The notes: generated from the sequence alone by a model not told the origin. DNA of 64,000 nt from Balneolaceae bacterium UBA3186 (GCA_002364085.1 DEXK01000018.1:1-64000), one strand, 5' to 3'. Positions 27,659 to 36,875 are shown, counted from the first letter of the stretch. A program made the numbers and translations.

Positions 27659-28309
27659 TCAGACCTTCAACCTAACGACTTCAAATGCTTCAGCATAAGG
27701 TTCTCCAATTTGAACTCCTCTTACTCTTGCCAATCCTTCCATAAATTCTTTGGTAAAGTATGGTCTCTGTTTTATAAACTGAGACTCATACACCTGCATC
27801 ATTTCCCATTTTTTATCTAGGTGTGGCTGGCTAAGTTTAACGAATGCTTGTGTTGAAAAGCTTACATGATTCCAAGGCAATTCATATCCCCATATACTGG
27901 TATTTTTAAAAGCACGTAACCCTTCATTGTAAACCACTTCATGGTCTTGATGAAGATCACTTCCCGAAGGCACCAAAACCAGATCAGGTAATATTGAATT
28001 TTTCAATTTCACCATCTCTTCTAACACTTCCTGTCTATGATATGAAAGCATACGAACCTGGTAGTCATAAACATGCAGGTTTGATGCAGGAAGTCCCAAA
28101 ATCCGCATGGAAGCTAAAAATTCTTTTTTTAGCATGTCGGGATCAGATCCTTCTGGCAATGAGGCTCTGGCAGTAGAAAAAGCCGCTACATAAATATCGA
28201 TTCCTTCTTCAAAAAAACGAGACATGGTCCCACCACACCCAAGCTCTGCATCATCAGTATGTGGTGCTAAAACTAGTACTTTGTTAATTCCTTTCAAACT
28301 CATAGCCAT
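27659..28309 (-). CDS. PIG-L family zinc-dependent sugar N-deacetylase
   Basis: The family hydrolyses N-acetyl groups from GlcNAc-type substrates (GlcNAc-PI, MshB, BshB and antibiotic relatives). The 216-residue protein has the metal motif APHTDDAELGCGGT (15-28; His17, Asp19, Asp20) and a downstream HQDHEVV segment supplying the third zinc-ligand histidine. No signal peptide is present, so it acts in the cytoplasm. It lies 8 bp upstream of the LpxD-like acyltransferase, which suggests it frees the amine that is then re-acylated. Confidence 0.88.
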   Translation of the reverse strand: MAMSLKGINKVLVLAPHTDDAELGCGGTMSRFFEEGIDIYVAAFSTARASLPEGSDPDMLKKEFLASMRILGLPASNLHVYDYQVRMLSYHRQEVLEEMVKLKNSILPDLVLVPSGSDLHQDHEVVYNEGLRAFKNTSIWGYELPWNHVSFSTQAFVKLSQPHLDKKWEMMQVYESQFIKQRPYFTKEFMEGLARVRGVQIGEPYAEAFEVVRLKV

Positions 28310-28328
28310 TTATTTATTTCTGTAATTC

Positions 28329-29009
28329 TTATACCCTTAAATAGAAGATATGATCTATTTTAGACAAAATACGATTTGCTCTGATATGACTTTTAATAGT
28401 ATTAAAGTTACTCAATTGCGTACTATTAATTACAGTAATTGTTTTCCCAATTGCATTGAAACTGGCCTGTTGCATTTTGGCGTGTAATCTTTTTCCTCTT
28501 GCTCTAGGTAATACGCCGGTCATAACACCTTTATAGATATTCTCATCTACTTTTCTGATCATATAATAAGCCGATATTCCTTCTTCATCTTGCGACACTA
28601 CAGTTACTGTGCTTTGTTTAGAAAAATTATTTTTAATGGACGCTTCATAATATGACTTACATTGTTCTCCGGTGAAAAACTCTTTGTTCTTGAATCTGGT
28701 ATACAAGTCATTATTATCTAAAAAGCATTTTTGGGTAATATCAATTATCTGATCCAAATGCTCCTCTTTCGCAAGCTCTATCTCTGAAGTATCCTTAGAT
28801 ATATCCGGAGTCACTTGGCTTTCAAATTCTATTGCTGATTCTACAAGCTTGAATCCATTACTTTCAGCTTTGTTTATAGAATCCGGATTTTGCGCACTAA
28901 CCCTCCATTCAATCAGTGCATTTTCAACACCTGGATTTATTTCATCTATAGATGTTATCTCAAACCAATCCACTCCATAGAAATCTGTCATCCAGTCGTT
29001 TTTTTTCAT
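28329..29009 (-). CDS. wecD: WecD-like dTDP-fucosamine N-acetyltransferase (GNAT)
   Basis: WecD acetylates dTDP-4-amino-4,6-dideoxygalactose to dTDP-Fuc4NAc. The 226-residue length is close to E. coli WecD (224), and the layout agrees: an N-terminal GNAT-like half with GFKLVESAIEFE, then LYTRFKNKEFFTGEQCKSYYEASIKN and a C-terminal acetyl-CoA site LPRARGKRLHAKM. The gene sits with wecE- and wecF-like genes. Its start overlaps the hexapeptide acyltransferase gene by 4 bp. Whether the acyl donor is acetyl-CoA or another acyl-CoA is open. Confidence 0.75.
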   Translation of the reverse strand: MKKNDWMTDFYGVDWFEITSIDEINPGVENALIEWRVSAQNPDSINKAESNGFKLVESAIEFESQVTPDISKDTSEIELAKEEHLDQIIDITQKCFLDNNDLYTRFKNKEFFTGEQCKSYYEASIKNNFSKQSTVTVVSQDEEGISAYYMIRKVDENIYKGVMTGVLPRARGKRLHAKMQQASFNAIGKTITVINSTQLSNFNTIKSHIRANRILSKIDHIFYLRV

Positions 29010-29491
29010 CCCTTCTTTTTAAAGAATTTTGCTGGATTACCATACCATATTTCATCATCCGGTACATGAGCACGAACCTGAGAACAAGCTCCGATTATTG
29101 TGTTCTTACCTATTGAAAATCCAGGCATTAGCGTTACATTGGCTCCGATCAAAGCTCCATCACCTACCCCTGCAACCACTTTTTGGTCTCCTTTAGTAAG
29201 ATCCGGAGTGTCAGTTAAAACAAAACTATATTTAATAGTAACATTTTTGCCAATAGTTGCATTAGCTGAGATCGTACATCTGCTCCCAAAAGAAGTATTA
29301 TCACCGATCACCACGTTTTCTCTTATCTCGCAATATGCTGTGAACTTACAATTTGCACCAATTTTGGCACCTTTTCTAACAATACAAAATGGCCCGATTT
29401 TGGTATTATCTCCAATTTCTGCCCCTTCTTCTATATACGCTAAAGGATGTATGTCTGTATTTTTTCCGATTTTTGCTTTGCTGGATAACAT
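29006..29491 (-). CDS. Left-handed beta-helix acyltransferase (hexapeptide repeat)
   Basis: The 161-residue protein is nearly all hexapeptide repeats (IGKNTDI, IGDNTKI, IGANCKF, IGDNTSF, IGKNVTI and so on), forming a beta-helix coil with a loop after residue 100 (LTDTPDLTKGDQKV). The C-terminal IWYGNPAKFFKKKG resembles O- and N-acetyltransferases such as WlbB/WbpD and PglD relatives. It lies between wecE-like and wecD-like genes, with 4-bp overlap to wecD. A sugar O- or N-acetylation is the likely reaction; the exact one is unknown. Confidence 0.82.
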   Translation of the reverse strand: MLSSKAKIGKNTDIHPLAYIEEGAEIGDNTKIGPFCIVRKGAKIGANCKFTAYCEIRENVVIGDNTSFGSRCTISANATIGKNVTIKYSFVLTDTPDLTKGDQKVVAGVGDGALIGANVTLMPGFSIGKNTIIGACSQVRAHVPDDEIWYGNPAKFFKKKG

Positions 29492-29502
29492 TTAAATAAG
29501 TA

Positions 29503-30633
29503 TTAATTATTTGTATAAAAATTAATCACTGACTCTATTATATGATCAACCGCTTCGTTTTCTAAGCTATAGAACATTGGTAATCTAATCAATTGAGAAG
29601 AAAGTGTTTCTGTAAGAGGAAGATTCAGCTTCACGAAATTTTTATGATAGTATTCACTCATATGTAAAGGCACATAATGAAAAACAGAATAAACACCTGT
29701 ATTTCTTAAATACTTTATCAAACTTGTTCGCTCTTCAAGGTCTTTAGTAATAACATAAAACATATGTGCATTACTCGTACAATTCTCCGGAACGTTTGGC
29801 AATGCAATACTTCCTGATCTTTCAAGGTCTTTTAATCCCTCATTATATCTTCTGTAAATTTCATTTCTTCTATTTTGAATTACATCGAGATTCTCAAACT
29901 GTGCTTTTAAAACTGCTGCATTAATTTCTGAAGGAAGAAAACTCGATCCCACATCAACCCAGGTATATTTATCAATTTCTCCTCTAAAGAACTTACTTCT
30001 GTTTGTACCCTTCTCTCTTATTATTTCAGCTCGATCAATAAATCTTTCGTTATTAATAAGGATTGCACCGCCCTCGCCCATACTGTAATTCTTTGTTTCA
30101 TGAAAGCTATAGCAACCAATATCTCCTAATGTCCCTAAATACGAATTTCTATATTTTGCGTTTACTCCCTGAGCGGCATCTTCGATTACAAACAGGTCAT
30201 GCTTTTTAGCAATTCGGGATATTTCATCCATCTCACATGAAACTCCTGCATAATGAACCGGAAATATAGCTTTGGTTCTATCGGTTACTGCTGCCTCAAT
30301 CAAACTCTCATCTATATTCAAGGTGTCTTTTCTGATGTCAACAAAAACAGGAACAGCTCCTCTTAGTATAATTGCATTGGCGGTAGACACAAAAGTATAT
30401 GAAGGTAAAATAACTTCATCCCCTTCCTTCAGGTCTATCAACAGCATCGCCATTTCCAGAGCATGGGTACCAGAAGTGGTCAATAATGCTTTCTTTGTTT
30501 CAAATTTTGATTCTATAAAATCATTACACCATTTCGTAAATTTCCCATCACCGGATACTTTATTAGCAGCATACGCCTCTTTTATATATTCAAGTTCGTT
30601 GCCAAACAAATTTTGCTTGTTAAAAGGAATCAT
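29503..30633 (-). CDS. wecE: dTDP-4-amino-4,6-dideoxygalactose transaminase (WecE/RffA-like)
   Basis: This PLP enzyme aminates dTDP-4-keto-6-deoxyglucose at C4 to give dTDP-Fuc4N, in the DegT/DnrJ/EryC1 family. The 376-residue length fits E. coli WecE (376). Internal aldimine lysine is Lys181 in YSFHETKNYSMGEGGAI. The substrate-side residues around IIREKGTNRSKFFRGEIDKYTWVDVGSSF match WecE closely. Upstream rmlA/rmlB genes that make the precursor are not in the window. It overlaps the wecF-like gene by 4 bp. Confidence 0.93.
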   Translation of the reverse strand: MIPFNKQNLFGNELEYIKEAYAANKVSGDGKFTKWCNDFIESKFETKKALLTTSGTHALEMAMLLIDLKEGDEVILPSYTFVSTANAIILRGAVPVFVDIRKDTLNIDESLIEAAVTDRTKAIFPVHYAGVSCEMDEISRIAKKHDLFVIEDAAQGVNAKYRNSYLGTLGDIGCYSFHETKNYSMGEGGAILINNERFIDRAEIIREKGTNRSKFFRGEIDKYTWVDVGSSFLPSEINAAVLKAQFENLDVIQNRRNEIYRRYNEGLKDLERSGSIALPNVPENCTSNAHMFYVITKDLEERTSLIKYLRNTGVYSVFHYVPLHMSEYYHKNFVKLNLPLTETLSSQLIRLPMFYSLENEAVDHIIESVINFYTNN

Positions 30634-31679
30634 GCTGTAAAGACCTGCTTTAAGTCAGATTGAAGTTTTTCTTTTGAAAAATAAGCCTTAACTATTTCCG
30701 AATTTTTATTTGCGATGTCTTCTGTTACTCGCTCAAGTTCCAGCTCAGATGTACAATATACTTTTATATTCAGTTGTTCGAAATAATCCCAAGTTGTCAC
30801 TTCTTTTCTTATAAATACTTTCTTTCCCAAACCAATAAGGTTTATGATATTTCCCATTGCCTGCTGTCTTCGGTGATTGAATAAAGCTATATCAAGGCTT
30901 GAGAGCATTTTTTGATATTCATCCAAAGGTAAAAAATTTGTAAGCGGCATAAAGTTACTTCCAAACAATAATTCGCCTTTTTTTATCACCTTTTCTGCAT
31001 GGTCATCACTACCATATGAAAGTGGGCAAACTATATTATAATTCTGTAAGCCTTTCTTAGCTAATTCTTCTTTTAAAGCCCTAAACATTTCAAGATGACA
31101 ATTGCCTGGGTCAGAAGAATTACCAACTAATATATTAAGACTATCTTGATTTATACCTTCTGTAATAGTAGAAGTAAAAATATTACTAGGGTATTTAAAA
31201 CTTTTAATCCTCTCTCCTCTGGGGTTGAAAAACTTATTTATATTTTCGTACTCACCATCAATTTCTACTACAATAAAGCCAAGATTTCTGACTACAAACT
31301 TCTTAAAAAAAGAAAGTAGTTTTAACTTTAAGCTATTCTTTAAGACCTCCTTATAAACATCATCCCCCCAAGTAAACCAATAGCTTTTTTTTAAATTCCA
31401 GGGCATCAGAAAAAGAAGTAAAAATGTCATAGCCTCATTCAAGCCATGCAAAACAATACGATCAGCTTTATTTATATCCCTTATTAAAGATATTAAGGAA
31501 GCAAATCCGATTTTAGTTAACGAATAATTTAGTTTTTGTACCTTTGAGTTCTCAGGAAGTCTTTTCTTCTGATCTTTTTGAAATATCACATATTTCATCT
31601 CCAGTTCAGAGAAAGATTTTTCTACGAAACCAATAAACTGGTGAATAAAAACGACATTTGGTGAAATATGGAGAATCAA
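30630..31679 (-). CDS. wecF: TDP-Fuc4NAc transferase (WecF-like, GT56)
   Basis: WecF adds Fuc4NAc to a lipid-linked disaccharide in enterobacterial common antigen synthesis. The 349-residue protein has the family signature in the C-terminal half: ILVGNSSDPGNCHLEMFRAL, VCPLSYG, and FLPLDEYQKMLSSLDIALFNHRRQQAMGN, corresponding to the donor-binding region of GT56. It is first in the minus-strand operon, 130 bp from the divergent flippase gene. The family is best known from Enterobacterales, so its use here implies a Fuc4NAc-like residue in a different polysaccharide. Confidence 0.85.
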   Translation of the reverse strand: MILHISPNVVFIHQFIGFVEKSFSELEMKYVIFQKDQKKRLPENSKVQKLNYSLTKIGFASLISLIRDINKADRIVLHGLNEAMTFLLLFLMPWNLKKSYWFTWGDDVYKEVLKNSLKLKLLSFFKKFVVRNLGFIVVEIDGEYENINKFFNPRGERIKSFKYPSNIFTSTITEGINQDSLNILVGNSSDPGNCHLEMFRALKEELAKKGLQNYNIVCPLSYGSDDHAEKVIKKGELLFGSNFMPLTNFLPLDEYQKMLSSLDIALFNHRRQQAMGNIINLIGLGKKVFIRKEVTTWDYFEQLNIKVYCTSELELERVTEDIANKNSEIVKAYFSKEKLQSDLKQVFTA

Positions 31680-31809
31680 AAACTGATATATTTTCAGTGA
31701 ATTTTTTTGATGATATTAAATAAGCATCATAAAAACATGTAATACTTTAAGAAGAATCAATCCGGCATTAAATACACTTAAATTTTTTGCTCAATTACTA
31801 AGGCATTTT

Positions 31810-33285
31810 TTGGGAATAATTATAAATCAAAGCATACGAAACGCGATAATATCCTATTCCGGTATTATAATCGGGTTTATTTCTACAATAATCCTTTTCC
31901 CATACATACTGGGTGCAGAACGATTCGGTCTTACAAGAACGCTTATTGCGATCATGACGATTTGTGTTCAGTTGGTTAACCTTGGAATTCCGAATTCCAT
32001 AATCAAATTCTTCCCATTCCTGGCAGAAAAAACCAAAAACCCACAAGGACTTTTTTGGCTTTTTATCATACCCCCATCTGTTGGACTGATAATTTTTGTC
32101 CTAATCTTTTTAGGACTTAAAGACACCCTATTGGGGTTTTATTCTGACAGCTCTTTATTAGCTGATTACTATTACCTTATAATTCCCTTGGTATTTTCTG
32201 TTGCACCATTTGGACTGTTAAATTCTTTTATAAAGGCGTCATTTAATACTGTTTTTGCTTCGTTCCTTCAAGAGATTTTACTTCGACTGGTTGTTATTGT
32301 GGATCTGATTCTATTCTATTTTGGACTCATTAGCTTTGATCAGTTTATAATCATCTTTGTTTTAAATTATACCCTGCAATACATTATCCTGTTTGTTTAT
32401 GCTCTTCAGAAAGGGTATTTAAACTTTAGCCCATCAAAAAAGCCTTTTGATAAGACCGCACGAAAAAACATCACTCAATATAGTTTTTTTGCTTTTTTTA
32501 GCGGTTTTACAACCATTTTGGTAGGGAATATTGACCTTATTATGGTTGACATCTTTGAAGGTCTGGAAAAAACTGGTGTTTATGCTGTAGCTCTCTATGT
32601 AGGTGCTGTAATTTCAATTCCTAGAAGATCGATTTCTAAGATATCTTTCCCTGTGATTTCAAGATCATTTAAAGAAAACGACCTCAATAATATTGATGAT
32701 GTTTATAAAAAGTCTTCATTAAACCAGCTTTTGATTGGGCTTCTTATCTACATTGGAGTTCTTGCAAACATAGATAATTTATATGCACTCCTTCCTGAAG
32801 TTTTTGCTGAAGGGAGTATTGTTATTATGATAATAGGACTTGCAAATCTTTTTGATGTCTCAACAGGAGCAAATGGACAAATTATTATTTCTTCCAAATA
32901 CTATAAATTTGATTTCATTTCTTCCTCTATACTCATGATCGTTTCCATAATACTGAATGCGATTTTAATTCCTCTTTATGGATTAACGGGTGCTGCAATT
33001 GCTACTGCTTCTTCTATTGGAATCTATAACATAATTAAAATGATTTATGTTTGGGTGAAATTTGATATGCAACCATTTGGTTCGAGGACACTTGGCGTAA
33101 TTGCCCTGGGTATTTCTGTATTTTACATATCAACACTTTTACCCCAACTTTCTAATATATATTTCGACGTAGTTATCAGATCAATAGTGATGGCTCTACT
33201 TTATTTGGGATCCGTTTGGTTTTTTAATCTTTCTGAAGAAATAAATGGCATTATTAAAGGGGTAGTTAAAAGAATAAAAAACTGA
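31810..33285 (+). CDS. Wzx-type lipid-linked oligosaccharide flippase
   Basis: The 491-residue protein has about 12 to 14 membrane helices throughout. It begins with GIIINQSIRNAIISYSGIIIGFISTIILFPYILGAERFGL, the usual opening of MOP-superfamily polysaccharide flippases in Bacteroidota. It probably flips the undecaprenyl-linked repeat unit built with the divergent operon. The start is a TTG: the frame stays open for about 30 codons upstream with no ATG, and the conserved N-terminus begins right at the TTG. A tail of Lys/Asn residues closes the protein. Confidence 0.9.
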   Translation: MGIIINQSIRNAIISYSGIIIGFISTIILFPYILGAERFGLTRTLIAIMTICVQLVNLGIPNSIIKFFPFLAEKTKNPQGLFWLFIIPPSVGLIIFVLIFLGLKDTLLGFYSDSSLLADYYYLIIPLVFSVAPFGLLNSFIKASFNTVFASFLQEILLRLVVIVDLILFYFGLISFDQFIIIFVLNYTLQYIILFVYALQKGYLNFSPSKKPFDKTARKNITQYSFFAFFSGFTTILVGNIDLIMVDIFEGLEKTGVYAVALYVGAVISIPRRSISKISFPVISRSFKENDLNNIDDVYKKSSLNQLLIGLLIYIGVLANIDNLYALLPEVFAEGSIVIMIIGLANLFDVSTGANGQIIISSKYYKFDFISSSILMIVSIILNAILIPLYGLTGAAIATASSIGIYNIIKMIYVWVKFDMQPFGSRTLGVIALGISVFYISTLLPQLSNIYFDVVIRSIVMALLYLGSVWFFNLSEEINGIIKGVVKRIKN

Positions 33286-33359
33286 TGTAAGATTTTCATT
33301 AGTAAAGAAACTCTCCCTATCTAGCCTTATCTTAAATCGAATTTAAAGAGAACTAAGTA

Positions 33360-34616
33360 ATGGCGAAAGCAAAGTACACTACACATTTGGGAATGGTTGA
33401 CATTCTTCCCGATGAATCTCCAAAATGGAGAGCACTTGAAAATATCATTCATGAAGAGGCCGCTAATTTTAATTTCGAAGAGATCAGAACTCCAATTATG
33501 GAGCAAACTGAGTTAATAAAACGTGGTATTGGCCAACTAACTGATATTGTAACTAAAGAGATCTTCGCTTTTACAAAAGGTGATAGTAATTACGTTTTAC
33601 GCCCTGAGTTGACTGCCCCTGTTGTTAGAGCATATGTTCAACATCATCTGGATCAAAGAGGTGGTTCTCAAAAGCTTTATTACATTGGACCTATGTTCCG
33701 TGCTGAACGTCCTCAAAAAGGGCGACAAAGACAATTTCACCAATTTGGAGTTGAAGTAATAGGAAGCGAAAACCCCGTAGCAGATGTTGAATGTATCGCT
33801 TTTATGATGCGTATTTATCAAAGAATCGGAATTAAGAACTTTAACCTGAAGCTAAACTCCGTTGGAGATCCAGAAAGCAGAGAGAATTATAAATCTGTTT
33901 TAAAAGAATATCTGGAACCTCATTTAGAAAAACTCAGTGAGCTTTCCCAAAAAAGATTTGATACAAATCCTATGAGAATTCTGGATTCTAAAGAACCAGA
34001 AGATCAAGAATTTATACAGAGTGCTCCGGTGATCAGTGACCACTTGAACGAAGAATCAAAAGAACACTTTGCACAAGTGTGTGAAATGCTTTCTTCTTTA
34101 AATATTGAGTACACACTTGACCCACTCTTAGTACGTGGGATGGATTATTATACCAGAACGGCTTTTGAGCTTACAAGTCCTGATTTGGGTTCACAAGATG
34201 CGCTTGCTGGTGGAGGCAGGTATGATCTTTTAGTTGAAGAAATTGGAGGCAAACCAACACCAGCTGTTGGATTTGCGGCCGGAATGGAACGTCTTTTTAT
34301 TGCATGCGAAGAACTTGGAATTTCTTTGGCTGATGAGAAAAAAGTTGATGTATTTATAGTAAGTCTTGGTGAACAAGCCCGAAAATGGGCGCTCAAAACA
34401 CTTCCCATATTTCGTGAAAATGGGATATCAGCTACTATGGATTATCTCGACCGCTCCATGAGAGCTCAAATGAAAGATGCTAACAGAGAAAATGCCACTT
34501 ATGCATTGATTGTTGGCGACAATGAATTAGAGGAAGGAAAGTTCACACTCAGAAATATGAAAGAAAGTGAAGAATCCGTACTTGACTTAGCCTCCATTAT
34601 TGAAAAAATAAATTAG
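33360..34616 (+). CDS. hisS: Histidyl-tRNA synthetase
   Basis: HisRS charges tRNA-His. The 418-residue protein shows class II motifs: motif 2 in MFRAERPQKGRQRQFHQFG, the histidine-specific loop LVRGMDYYTRTAFEL and motif 3 in AVGFAAGMERL. The C-terminal anticodon-binding domain (about 325-418) has DVFIVSLGEQARKWALK. The stop codon abuts the stop codon of the convergent APC permease gene with no base between. Confidence 0.97.
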   Translation: MAKAKYTTHLGMVDILPDESPKWRALENIIHEEAANFNFEEIRTPIMEQTELIKRGIGQLTDIVTKEIFAFTKGDSNYVLRPELTAPVVRAYVQHHLDQRGGSQKLYYIGPMFRAERPQKGRQRQFHQFGVEVIGSENPVADVECIAFMMRIYQRIGIKNFNLKLNSVGDPESRENYKSVLKEYLEPHLEKLSELSQKRFDTNPMRILDSKEPEDQEFIQSAPVISDHLNEESKEHFAQVCEMLSSLNIEYTLDPLLVRGMDYYTRTAFELTSPDLGSQDALAGGGRYDLLVEEIGGKPTPAVGFAAGMERLFIACEELGISLADEKKVDVFIVSLGEQARKWALKTLPIFRENGISATMDYLDRSMRAQMKDANRENATYALIVGDNELEEGKFTLRNMKESEESVLDLASIIEKIN

Positions 34617-36719
34617 CTATTTAGTAAGCTTCTTTAGATCGTTAATATCTTCCTTATTCCCAATAATCGATAATTCGTCGCCTCCTTGAAGTACCGTTAT
34701 TCCATGTGGGATCTTAATATCGCCATTCCTGTAGATAATGGTTATCAAACTTTGACCAGGTAATTTCACATCTTTGATCATTTTACCGATAAATTTATTT
34801 GTGTCATCTTCTTCCTTCAGGACCAATCTAATAAATCGTTCGTCTCTAAGTAGGATCTCTCTCATTTCACCTTCATCTTCAGCATTGTTCCATCTTTCAA
34901 TGAAATTCTTTACACCTACTTTTTCGGCAATTTGAGCAAGCATACGTAAGTGCTGCCCTGTATCTTCTTGAGAACTCACCAGATAAATGATAGCATGCAG
35001 AGAATCAACACCTGATTTATCAGATTTCAAATTCCCAAGATTATCAGTTTGCATACCTGCTTTGATCCGAACTAATACCATTTCAGGAGAGATATTTCCG
35101 GGAATTCTCGCATGGTTCAGAGCTACTCCGTTAGAAATTGGTATTATATGATCTTCATCAAATTCCGTAATTACCTCAGCCAGTTCTTCCATGGATTTGT
35201 TAAGTCTTTCAGAGAAAATGCCGGCAACACTCTTAACTAAGTTTGAATATTTAGTAGCTTTCTGAATATCAAGCACTGCTGCTCTTGAGATCATTTCTTC
35301 GTATTGATCTTCACTTCTTAAGCCTTTTTCCTTCAGAATACCTCTCATTTCAACTTCAAGTCCCAAATCTTTATTCTGCCCCAGTCTGGCATGAACATGG
35401 AATATAGCGCCTTGTCGATCAACCTTATCTTCCGCGTAATACTTATACCAGATAACACTAAATACGCTAACTACTATTGTAAATAAGATTGACAGAACCC
35501 CCATTTCAAAAATGAGAACAATTGATAATATGATACCAATAATTTGTACCCAAGGATAAAATGGGGAATTAAACCCAGGATCATATTCTTTGATCTTACT
35601 TTCTCTCATTACGATCACTGCCAGATTAAGAAAACCAAATAATAACAGCTGGAACGCACTTGCTAATTTGGCAACCTCAGCAACGTTAAAGGCTACTAAA
35701 ATAATCACCATCATAATTACGGTTGCTAGAATTGACCAGTGTGGTGTTCCCAATTTTCCTATCGTGGCAAATCGCTCGTTTAGCAGTTTATCTCTGGCCA
35801 TAGCCATAGGATATCGAGAAGCTGACATAATTCCTGCATTACCTGTAGAAGCAAAAGCCGCAACTGCTGCTATAACAACAAGGATTAGACCCACTGATTC
35901 TGGTAACCATGTGAGTATTACTTCTCCGGCAGAAGCAACAGGGGTCAGGTCTTCGCGAAACTCATTAGGATCAAGTACTGAAACCATAATAAATACTCCT
36001 ACTACGTATACAAAAACAGCCGTAATAATAGCTAAAAACATACCCAGTGGAAGATTGCGATCCGGATTCTTGACCTCTTCTGCAATACTGGCAACTTTTG
36101 TTAAACCAGCGTAGGATACAAACACCATACCAACAGTAGCAAAAAAGCCATAATAACCGTCGATAAAAAGAGGGGTAAAACGTGATTTAGTTTCTTCAAT
36201 TAAGCCTGGTGATAAAACAGAAACCAAACCTTGAATTACATAAAAGATCATTATAGTAATCAAGGCGGCGACCAGAATTTTTTGCAAAAACGTTGTTTCT
36301 TTGGCTCCAACAACATTTAAAATTCCAAATACTACTGTAAGAATAACTGCAATCGGAACCATTGGAACATCAAAAAAGATCGCTAAGTATGCACCCATAC
36401 CAATAAGGGCAAAAGCACTTTTAAGTACCAATGCAATCCAAGACCCAAAACCACCAATTGTACCAAACATTGGTCCCAGACTTCTATCTATGATATAGTA
36501 CGTGCCACCTGATTTTGGCATCGCAGTAGCCAATTCTGCGACACTGAACATAGTTGGTAAAACTATAATCCCTGATACTAAATAAGCTAAAAATACTGAA
36601 GGCCCTGTCTCTGCTGCTGCTAACCCTGGTAAAAGGAAGAAGCCAGAGCTAAACATCGCTCCTGTAGCAATCGCATAAACATCAGATAGTCCAAGCTCTT
36701 TCGAGAGTTTTTCTTTCAT
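34617..36719 (-). CDS. APC-family permease fused to PTS EIIA-like and RCK_C-like domains
   Basis: The 700-residue protein has an N-terminal amino acid/polyamine/organocation permease (about residues 1-435, 12 helices, with ATGAMFSSGFFLLPG and the AMPKSGGTYYII loop). A cytoplasmic part follows. Residues about 490-630 resemble a fructose/Ntr-type EIIA domain with the histidine near 536 in NGVALNHARIPG, where the usual Pro before His is Asn. The last 65 residues resemble RCK_C/TrkA_C (VKLPGQSLITIIYRNGDIKIPHG). The permease domain is certain; the EIIA and RCK_C assignments are good but unverified. Transport substrate unknown. Confidence 0.85.
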   Translation of the reverse strand: MKEKLSKELGLSDVYAIATGAMFSSGFFLLPGLAAAETGPSVFLAYLVSGIIVLPTMFSVAELATAMPKSGGTYYIIDRSLGPMFGTIGGFGSWIALVLKSAFALIGMGAYLAIFFDVPMVPIAVILTVVFGILNVVGAKETTFLQKILVAALITIMIFYVIQGLVSVLSPGLIEETKSRFTPLFIDGYYGFFATVGMVFVSYAGLTKVASIAEEVKNPDRNLPLGMFLAIITAVFVYVVGVFIMVSVLDPNEFREDLTPVASAGEVILTWLPESVGLILVVIAAVAAFASTGNAGIMSASRYPMAMARDKLLNERFATIGKLGTPHWSILATVIMMVIILVAFNVAEVAKLASAFQLLLFGFLNLAVIVMRESKIKEYDPGFNSPFYPWVQIIGIILSIVLIFEMGVLSILFTIVVSVFSVIWYKYYAEDKVDRQGAIFHVHARLGQNKDLGLEVEMRGILKEKGLRSEDQYEEMISRAAVLDIQKATKYSNLVKSVAGIFSERLNKSMEELAEVITEFDEDHIIPISNGVALNHARIPGNISPEMVLVRIKAGMQTDNLGNLKSDKSGVDSLHAIIYLVSSQEDTGQHLRMLAQIAEKVGVKNFIERWNNAEDEGEMREILLRDERFIRLVLKEEDDTNKFIGKMIKDVKLPGQSLITIIYRNGDIKIPHGITVLQGGDELSIIGNKEDINDLKKLTK

Positions 36720-36875
36720 ACTCTTAATTTATGAACGTTTTTTATGTTGAAACTCTTAGTACTTCCACATACTAATGAGAATATTATATCAAATAGTTCC
36801 CTCAAATTCTCTTAAAAAAATAGTATGTTATCATCTTTGATTTTATAAATTAAACTAATTTAAACACAGAATTTA

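Noticed and set aside
27659..28309. PIG-L gene as part of bacillithiol synthesis (BshB)
   Set aside because: No bshA or bshC nearby and the gene is embedded in a sugar-acylation operon, so I keep the general deacetylase call.
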